From the NCBI GenBank assembly GCA_947628765.1, contig CANRBD010000039.1:1-10822 (forward strand): a stretch of DNA of 10,822 nt. The letters run 5' to 3'. This document shows, in pieces, positions 5,922 to 10,822 of this stretch. This DNA is from an uncultured Bacilli bacterium. GTDB taxonomy: Bacteria; Bacillota_I; Bacilli_A; RF39; UBA660. The notes beneath the pieces were generated by a model. That model was not told the DNA's origin. It searched no databases and was given only the letters and a program-made list of their open reading frames with translations. Both the position numbers and the translations under genes were made by a program. The stretch's first letter is position 1. Each line of letters begins with the position of its first letter.

Positions 5922-6434
5922 ATGAATCATAAAAATGAAGTATATAATAAAGTTAAAGAATTTACTCATAGACATCCAGGTACTCTTGCATGGCGTACTA
6001 AAGCGCATTCACGCATTGCTGAAAGACATTTAAACGATGATGAAGAAGTGTTATATGCTTTTGCAGCCCAAAAAGGTCCAAGTGCTTTAGATGTTATTAG
6101 TACGTATGTCGTAGTGGTGACTAATCGCCGTCTTGTGCTTGCGCAAAAACGTTTATTATTTGGTTATTTTTACTATAGTATTACCCCTGATATGTTTAAC
6201 GATTTTACTATTAAAATGGGTCTTATTTGGGGACGTGCTATTATCGATACCATTAAAGAAAAAGTGGTTTTATCTAACCTTTCTAAAAGCTCTTTAGCTG
6301 AGATTGAAACGGTTATTACCAAATATATGATGCAGAAAAAACGTGAATATAAAAATGAACCTACGGAGAAAGAGAAAACTGAGTTAAATGAAGATTTGCA
6401 GCAAATAGCTGATCATGGAGAGAGCGATAACTAA
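5922..6434 (+). CDS. Small cytoplasmic protein with a bacterial PH-like domain
   Basis: This 170-residue protein has no signal peptide or clear membrane segment. Residues about 38-137 look like a bacterial PH-like domain: an opening ERHLNDDEEVLYAF, a central beta hairpin YVVVVTNRRLVLAQKR (62-77, with the typical TNRRL motif), several short strands, and a C-terminal helix LAEIETVITKYMM. The tail (about 138-170) is charged and probably disordered. The start at 5922 is chosen because AGGG (5913-5916) sits 5 nt upstream. In-frame ATGs at 5904 and 5799 lie inside secA and lack ribosome sites. It follows the secA stop by 7 nt with no promoter between, so it probably shares the secA mRNA. Such domains can bind lipid or protein, but the role here is unknown. 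The domain call is from pattern recognition. Confidence 0.75.
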   Translation: MNHKNEVYNKVKEFTHRHPGTLAWRTKAHSRIAERHLNDDEEVLYAFAAQKGPSALDVISTYVVVVTNRRLVLAQKRLLFGYFYYSITPDMFNDFTIKMGLIWGRAIIDTIKEKVVLSNLSKSSLAEIETVITKYMMQKKREYKNEPTEKEKTELNEDLQQIADHGESDN

Positions 6435-6453
6435 GTATTTCGCTCTTTTTTTC
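6421..6453 (+). terminator. Intrinsic terminator of the secA operon
   Basis: AGAGCGA (6421-6427) pairs with TCGCTCT (6440-6446), and TTTTTTC follows. The 5' arm is in the coding end of the PH-like gene and its TAA stop (6432-6434) lies in the 12-nt loop. Confidence 0.87.
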
Positions 6454-6482
6454 TTGAAAAAAACACCTATATTATATATAAT
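6454..6482 (+). promoter_or_regulatory. Strong vegetative promoter of the unknown-protein/patatin operon
   Basis: TTGAAA (6454-6459) and a perfect TATAAT (6477-6482) are separated by 17 nt. It starts directly after the preceding terminator. Transcription from about 6489 would begin at the AGGAGG ribosome site (6489-6494), giving a leader of about 13 nt. Confidence 0.75.
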
Positions 6483-6501
6483 TGAAATAGGAGGATTATG
6501 T

Positions 6502-7758
6502 ATGAAGTATCTGTTTAAAGTTTTAGGTATTTTAATTGTTATTTTGGTATCATTAAATATTGTTATTCATATATTTGATAAAGGCCATAAAGTTAGTTAT
6601 CGAGTAGGCAATTTTAAAGTAACCGAAAATTTGAAAACTAAATCTTTATATAATATGGATGACTATTATTTTAAAATTTCACATGAAAAATTTTCTTTAA
6701 ATTTTCAAATGCCTATCAATTATAATAAAAAAGAAAGAGTTATTAGTGATATACAATATCAAAAAATAAATGACATGCACTGTATTATGCCGATTTTTAA
6801 AGGTGGTAAAATTTTAACCGATATTATGTGTTTAAATAAAGCATCTAAGGAAATCACTTATTATCATGATTTAGATGAAACTTTACAAAATAAATTATCT
6901 AAAATGGTATCTTCATTAGAAAAATATAATTATAATCCTAAAAACTATCGTGATGAAGCTTCCGCCCGTAAGTTATCAAACACTGAAACTATTTATGATG
7001 AAAATATACCGGAAAATCATTATTTGGCTTTAGAAACCTATAAAGGACTTACCTTATTTAATAGTAAGGAGAAAAACGTCAAACTATTTAATAATGATAT
7101 CTATACTAAACCAATTAAAGTTTTTAATGACAAATATTATATTGTTGCGAATTATAACGAAAACTATAGTTTTAAAAATTTCTATGTAGTAAACATAATT
7201 AATGGCGAGACTAATAAAATTCGTAGTTATGATGATATATCATTCGATTCTACTATCCAAGGCGTAGTCGATGGTGATATTTATCTATTCGATACTGATG
7301 CGGAAAAGCAATATAAAATTAGTTTAAAATATGAAAATGTCGAAGAAACAGCTAGTAAAGATGGTATTAAATACTATAATGGCACGTGGCAAACAATGAC
7401 TTTAAATGAAGCTTTAGATGGTAAAAAGTTTAATAAATATACTGCTGATGTTCCCGCTGGTTATGATAAAGCTGATTGTTTAGGTAAGGAAAATGGTTAC
7501 TGTTATTATTATCGAAAAAATGAAACTTTAGGACCAAAAGCTTATCAAGTATATCGTGCTGACGTGCAAAATCCTAAATTAGTCACATACTTATTTACAA
7601 CAACGGATATCGATAGTGTGATTTATATAGATGATTATATTTATTTTATAAATGGCAGTACTATTTATTATTATAAAGATACAGTTAAACGAATTTTAGA
7701 AAATACCGAGTTAGAATTTAACGATGATATTACATTTGGAGTGTATATTAGAAAATAG
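6502..7758 (+). CDS. Membrane-anchored extracytoplasmic protein of unknown function
   Basis: I do not recognise this 418-residue protein. Residues about 5-25 (LFKVLGILIVILVSLNIVIH) form a single hydrophobic segment after MKY, suited to a signal anchor with the rest outside the membrane. No lipobox or SPase I site is evident. The remainder is rich in Tyr, Asn, Asp and Lys, with alternating short hydrophobic strands. Units such as KVFNDKYYIVANYNENYSF, GVVDGDIYLFDTDAEKQYKI, NGYCYYYRKN and VIYIDDYIYFINGSTIYYYK look like beta-propeller blades or related beta repeats. The ATG at 6502 has AGGAGG 7 nt upstream. A longer in-frame reading from 6415 overlaps the preceding gene and terminator and is rejected. 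The patatin-like gene starts 14 nt after the stop, so the two probably form an operon. A sensor or adaptor role would be speculation. Confidence 0.8.
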   Translation: MKYLFKVLGILIVILVSLNIVIHIFDKGHKVSYRVGNFKVTENLKTKSLYNMDDYYFKISHEKFSLNFQMPINYNKKERVISDIQYQKINDMHCIMPIFKGGKILTDIMCLNKASKEITYYHDLDETLQNKLSKMVSSLEKYNYNPKNYRDEASARKLSNTETIYDENIPENHYLALETYKGLTLFNSKEKNVKLFNNDIYTKPIKVFNDKYYIVANYNENYSFKNFYVVNIINGETNKIRSYDDISFDSTIQGVVDGDIYLFDTDAEKQYKISLKYENVEETASKDGIKYYNGTWQTMTLNEALDGKKFNKYTADVPAGYDKADCLGKENGYCYYYRKNETLGPKAYQVYRADVQNPKLVTYLFTTTDIDSVIYIDDYIYFINGSTIYYYKDTVKRILENTELEFNDDITFGVYIRK

Positions 7759-7772
7759 TATGAGGTGAAATA

Positions 7773-9038
7773 ATGGCAGATAGCAAACTAGGATTAGTAT
7801 TATCTGGCGGTGGCGCTAAAGGGGCGTATCAAATAGGAGTGTATTATGCCTTAAAAAGACTAGGTAAAATTCCTGATATAATTACTGGTACTTCGGTTGG
7901 AGCTTTAAATGGCGCAATTTTAGTTCAAAAAGATTATCATAAAGCCATGAAATTATGGAAGACAATGTCTTTTTCCAAAGTTTACGATGAAACTACTTTT
8001 TCACTATGTGAAAATCCTGCCATTGCCGATGTCTATAAAATGTATGTGAAGTCTTTTATTACTGAAGGTGGTATGGATGTTGGTAAATTAAAAGGTATTT
8101 TTGATAAACTATATAATTCTCGTAAATTTTTTGCTTCAAAAATTGACTATGGTTTAGTAACTTATAATTTAAGTCAAAATAAGCCAGTATTTAAAACTAA
8201 AAAAGACTTATCACCAGATAATGTTAAAGATTATGTCATTGCTTCAGCTTCATGTTATCCAGCTTTTAAACCACAAAAAATTGATAATGATTTATATATC
8301 GATGGTGGTTATTATGATAACTTACCAATCAATTTAGCGATTAAACTAGGTGCGGAAGAAATTATTGCCGTAGATTTAAAAGCAGTTGGGTTTAAAAGAC
8401 CTGTTAAAACAAGTATACCGATAACTACTATTTCACCACGCAATAAAATTGTATCTTTTCTTGTTTTTGATAAGTTAAAATCACAAGAAGCTTTAAGATT
8501 TGGTTACAATGATACAATGAAAACTTTTAAACACTTTGATGGTAATGAGTTTACTTTTAAAAAACATAATTTAATTAAAAATTATAATCGTTATGGAAAA
8601 ATTTTTGAACAAAAAGTTTATGAAATTTTAAAGGATTTAGATAGTGGCATTATTGGCAAAATCACATCTTCTTCAATTTTTAAATCAATAGTTAAGGAAA
8701 AAGTTTCATATAAATATTTTAATAACTTAGTTGAAGAAGCTGGTAAATGTTTTAACTTTGCCGAAGATACTTTATATAATATTAGAACATTTAATAAGGG
8801 CTTATTAGTCGAAATGACTAAAACTAATGCGGTTAATTTAAAAACAATTACAGCTAAAATAAAAAACCGTAAATTTAAAGGTATCATTGAAAGGAAAAGC
8901 GTGGTAAAGCTTTTCTATGAGATGATTAAAGAGAATAATATGCGTGAAGCCTTTGTCTTTTTACCAGTTTTTGCGGATGAATTTTTAATCGCTCTTTATC
9001 TTTATGTTATTAGAAATAAATCAATTATTAAATATTGA
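7773..9038 (+). CDS. Patatin-like phospholipase / lipid acyl hydrolase
   Basis: This 421-residue protein belongs to the patatin-like serine hydrolases, which cleave acyl chains from phospholipids or related lipids with a Ser-Asp dyad. The oxyanion loop is SGGGAKGAYQIG (11-22), the nucleophile elbow is GTSVG (39-43, S41), and the catalytic Asp is in DGGYYDN (D177). The catalytic domain covers about residues 5-230. The C-terminal part (about 240-421) is helical and basic, carries no motif I know, and has no transmembrane helix except a possible hydrophobic stretch near 402-414. No signal peptide is visible, so it is probably intracellular. GAGGTGAA (7762-7769) precedes the ATG by 3 nt. It is the second gene of a two-gene operon and stops at TGA, showing TGA is not Trp here. 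The substrate cannot be deduced. Confidence 0.92.
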   Translation: MADSKLGLVLSGGGAKGAYQIGVYYALKRLGKIPDIITGTSVGALNGAILVQKDYHKAMKLWKTMSFSKVYDETTFSLCENPAIADVYKMYVKSFITEGGMDVGKLKGIFDKLYNSRKFFASKIDYGLVTYNLSQNKPVFKTKKDLSPDNVKDYVIASASCYPAFKPQKIDNDLYIDGGYYDNLPINLAIKLGAEEIIAVDLKAVGFKRPVKTSIPITTISPRNKIVSFLVFDKLKSQEALRFGYNDTMKTFKHFDGNEFTFKKHNLIKNYNRYGKIFEQKVYEILKDLDSGIIGKITSSSIFKSIVKEKVSYKYFNNLVEEAGKCFNFAEDTLYNIRTFNKGLLVEMTKTNAVNLKTITAKIKNRKFKGIIERKSVVKLFYEMIKENNMREAFVFLPVFADEFLIALYLYVIRNKSIIKY

Positions 9039-9049
9039 TATTTATCAAT
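9034..9049. promoter_or_regulatory. 16-bp palindrome upstream of trpS
   Basis: ATTGATATTTATCAAT is an inverted repeat with 7-bp arms and 2 central bases. It overlaps the patatin stop codon (9036-9038) and the region where the trpS -35 element would lie. It lacks a following T run, so it is not an intrinsic terminator for the patatin operon. It could be an operator or an AT-rich coincidence. Confidence 0.3.
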
Positions 9050-9060
9050 TAGAATATTTA

Positions 9061-9069
9061 TGTTATAAT
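9061..9069 (+). promoter_or_regulatory. Extended -10 promoter of trpS
   Basis: TGTTATAAT is a TGn-extended perfect -10 (TATAAT 9064-9069). TTTATC (9041-9046), 17 nt upstream, is a poor -35. The predicted start near 9076 gives a leader of about 15 nt that contains AAGGAAGGTG, so there is no room for a T-box leader. Confidence 0.6.
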
Positions 9070-9090
9070 TTTTAAGGAAGGTGAAGTTGG

Positions 9091-10098
9091 ATGCAGAAAA
9101 CCGTTTTGACAGGTCTTAGACCAACAGGTAATTTACATTTGGGCCATTATTTTGGAGCCGCTCAAAATTGGGTTAAGCTTCAAGATGATTATGATTTTTA
9201 TTTAGAGATTGCAGACATTCAAGCTTTAACGGATAATTTTGATAATCCTGACAAAGTGCGAAAAAATGTGCATGAAATAGCTATTGATTTATTATCTATT
9301 GGTATTAATCCAGCTAAGGTTCATATGTTTATTCAGTCGATGATTCCCGAGATCGCCGAGCTTACAGTAATTTATTCAAATTTAGTAACTATGTCAAGAC
9401 TTTATCGCAATCCGACTGTTAAATCTGAAATTGCTCAGAAAAAAGCTTTATTTGGACATCACGGAGAAAGTGTCACCTATGGTTTTGTGGGTTATCCTGT
9501 AAGCCAAGCTGCTGATATTACGGCTTTTAATGGTAATCTTGTACCAGTAGGTGAGGATCAACTCCCACTTATTGAACAGTGTCGTGAAATTGTGCGCAAA
9601 TTTAATTCAATTTATGGTGAAACGCTTTTAGAACCAGAACCATTATTATCTAAAGCTGCTCGTGTTAAAGGGTTAGATGGTAATGAAAAAATGGGCAAAA
9701 GCCTAGGCAATGCGATTTTCTTAGCTGATAGTGATGAGGAAATTGCCCAAAAAATAATGGGCGCAATTACTGACCCAAATAAGATAAGAAAAGATGACCC
9801 AGCTAATCCTGATGTTTGTATGGTATATTATTATCATAAACTTATTGGTAATAAAAATATTGAAACTGTATGTGAAGAGTGTAAAAAAGGTAAGCGTGGC
9901 TGCGTAGCTTGTAAAAAAGAATTGATTTCGAAAATGCAAGAATTTTTAAAACCCATTCATGAAAAAAGAGCATATTATGAAACTCATCCAGAAGAAGTTG
10001 ATGCCATTTTACTAGAAGGTACAAAAGCCGCTAGAGATAAAGCTAAAGAAACAATGGCAAAAGTTCGCAAAAGTGTAAAAATTGATTATTTTGATTAA
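9091..10098 (+). CDS. trpS: Tryptophanyl-tRNA synthetase with four-cysteine motif
   Basis: This class I aminoacyl-tRNA synthetase charges tRNA-Trp with tryptophan using ATP. The 335-residue length is normal. The HIGH-type motif is TGNLHLGHYFG (12-22) and the KMSKS-type motif is KMGKS (200-204). Other family landmarks are GEDQLPLIEQCREI and the PNP-type SLGNAI. In the C-terminal half C243, C264, C271 and C274 form C-x20-C-x6-C-x2-C (with an additional C261). This resembles the C-x22-C-x6-C-x2-C pattern that I recall binding a [4Fe-4S] cluster in Thermotoga maritima TrpRS. The ATG follows AAGGAAGGTG with about 8 nt spacing. The gene has its own extended -10 promoter and a long terminator hairpin. 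Identity is secure; the metal cluster is inferred. Confidence 0.98.
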   Translation: MQKTVLTGLRPTGNLHLGHYFGAAQNWVKLQDDYDFYLEIADIQALTDNFDNPDKVRKNVHEIAIDLLSIGINPAKVHMFIQSMIPEIAELTVIYSNLVTMSRLYRNPTVKSEIAQKKALFGHHGESVTYGFVGYPVSQAADITAFNGNLVPVGEDQLPLIEQCREIVRKFNSIYGETLLEPEPLLSKAARVKGLDGNEKMGKSLGNAIFLADSDEEIAQKIMGAITDPNKIRKDDPANPDVCMVYYYHKLIGNKNIETVCEECKKGKRGCVACKKELISKMQEFLKPIHEKRAYYETHPEEVDAILLEGTKAARDKAKETMAKVRKSVKIDYFD

Positions 10099-10099
10099 A

Positions 10100-10131
10100 A
10101 AAACTCCGTTTCTTTTAAGAAACGGGGTTTT
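10100..10131. terminator. Bidirectional intrinsic terminator between trpS and the convergent gene
   Basis: Bases 10100-10114 pair with 10117-10131 as 15 bp containing one G-U pair, centred on a tight TT loop (in practice a larger loop). On the plus strand the U tract is short. On the minus strand the hairpin is followed by seven T residues, so it suits the leftward gene ending at 10139 even better than trpS. Confidence 0.88.
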
Positions 10132-10138
10132 AATATTA

Positions 10139-10822
10139 TTAATTTATAGTAAATGGCTCTTCTTTAGTTCCCTTTCCAGATAAGGTGATATCAGATTTTA
10201 AATATATAGCAGGCCTTACTTGAAATTTACTATCGGCATATCCACCACCAACTAAACCATTCCATGTAATAGAATCACCACCAGCAGCAGATCCTCCCCA
10301 AGGACGTAAAATCCAAGTTTGCCAAGTGTCCGTTGTACCTTGAACTATGTATGTTTTTGAAATACATTCTCTTTTTCCATTATCATGAACAACATCAAAT
10401 GTGCATTCTGAATCTGCAAAACTTCTTCCATAATCACTCCATGTGATAAGACCAATCATACTTTTTGCCATATATTTTTTTTCGGCATTTATTACATCTG
10501 AAGGGGTATCATTTAAACTTAATGAACATCCATAATAAAAATCATGTTCTTGTATATAATTTTGACTAATTGGATTTATACTTTGATAATAAGTACTGTT
10601 TAAATATGTTTTAAGTTCACTATCTTTTTCTACTACTCCTGAAAATGTTCCATCTCCACTTACATAATTATCTGTTTTGGCCCAGATTCCACAGCCATGA
10701 ATAGGAGCATCATCATGGCTACAATATCCGGTAGTTCGTAAACCAGGACTGTCAAATGCCATTTTTCCAATAGATTCAATTTTTACTATCTTTATCGTTC
10801 CATCAGCTTCTATAGCTATAAT
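10139..10822 (-). CDS. C-terminal part of a probable DUF6273-like surface or secreted protein (partial)
   Basis: The frame is open from the right edge to TAA at 10141-10139, giving the last 227 residues; an internal ATG at 10762 is not needed as a start. The segment is rich in Gly, Ser, Asp, Tyr and Trp and has few Lys runs, unlike the basic cytoplasmic proteins nearby. ELKTYLNSTYYQSI, followed by a WILRPWGG unit and then VRPAIYLKSDITLSGKGTKE, fits the pattern I associate with DUF6273-type modules. In uncultured Bacilli these often end surface or prepilin-like proteins with RPxxYLKS and a G(T)KxxPF tail. Five cysteines are visible. There is no sortase LPxTG motif and no transmembrane anchor at the C-terminus, so any anchor or signal must be N-terminal, outside the window. 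It converges on trpS. Function is unknown and localisation is inferred. Confidence 0.7.
   Translation of the reverse strand: MIAIEADGTIKIVKIESIGKMAFDSPGLRTTGYCSHDDAPIHGCGIWAKTDNYVSGDGTFSGVVEKDSELKTYLNSTYYQSINPISQNYIQEHDFYYGCSLSLNDTPSDVINAEKKYMAKSMIGLITWSDYGRSFADSECTFDVVHDNGKRECISKTYIVQGTTDTWQTWILRPWGGSAAGGDSITWNGLVGGGYADSKFQVRPAIYLKSDITLSGKGTKEEPFTIN

Noticed and set aside
6415..6501. Longer reading of the 418-residue protein from ATG 6415.
   Set aside because: It would overlap the previous gene, the terminator hairpin and the promoter. AGGAGG before ATG 6502 and the membrane segment right after MKY fix the real start.
9036..9038. TGA read as Trp (Mycoplasma/Spiroplasma code).
   Set aside because: The patatin gene ends naturally at this TGA, which is followed directly by a trpS promoter. 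Trp in the conserved proteins is encoded by TGG, so the standard code fits.

Overview
The window is AT-rich, compact bacterial DNA using the standard code: the patatin-like gene ends in TGA and Trp is TGG throughout. The gene content (agr-type peptide signalling, long-form HPF next to SecA, strong AGGAGG-type ribosome sites) points to a low-GC Firmicute or Bacilli-like organism. An uncultured gut lineage of the RF39/Erysipelotrichia kind is my best guess, and it is inference. No rRNA, tRNA, CRISPR array or insertion sequence was seen.

Region 1 (1-2188) is an agr-like quorum-sensing locus in an unusual layout. The plus strand carries the last 32 codons of a probable LytTR response regulator, then an AgrC-like membrane histidine kinase. 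Convergent to these, on the minus strand, are agrB (membrane protease with the His/Cys pair at H76 and C83) and a previously unlisted 39-codon agrD at 1446-1565. AgrD has an amphipathic leader, the core ACLFWWL and an acidic tail. A single hairpin with T tracts on both sides separates the two converging units. AgrB would cut and cyclise AgrD, the kinase would sense the exported peptide, and the regulator would close the loop.

Region 2 (2189-2514) is a gene-free divergent region between agrB and a cold-shock gene. It contains a good csp promoter overlapping one copy of a 15-bp direct repeat, a cre-like sequence, and weak promoter-like and LytTR-like elements facing agrB.

Region 3 (2515-6453) holds housekeeping genes on the plus strand: csp, hpf (ribosome hibernation factor, long form), secA (translocation ATPase with the C-terminal metal-binding motif) and a small PH-like domain protein 7 nt after secA. 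The hpf-secA order is the usual one in Bacilli; prfB, which often follows, is absent here.

Region 4 (6454-10131) begins with a strong promoter driving a membrane-anchored protein of unknown function, followed 14 nt later by a patatin-like phospholipase. Next comes trpS with its own extended -10 promoter and a four-cysteine pattern like that of iron-sulfur TrpRS. Region 5 (10139-10822) is the C-terminal part of a convergent gene, probably for a surface protein, that runs off the right edge. A long hairpin separates it from trpS.

A recurring trait is compaction: several terminator hairpins include or touch the stop codon of the gene they end, and two predicted promoters leave leaders of only about 13 nt.
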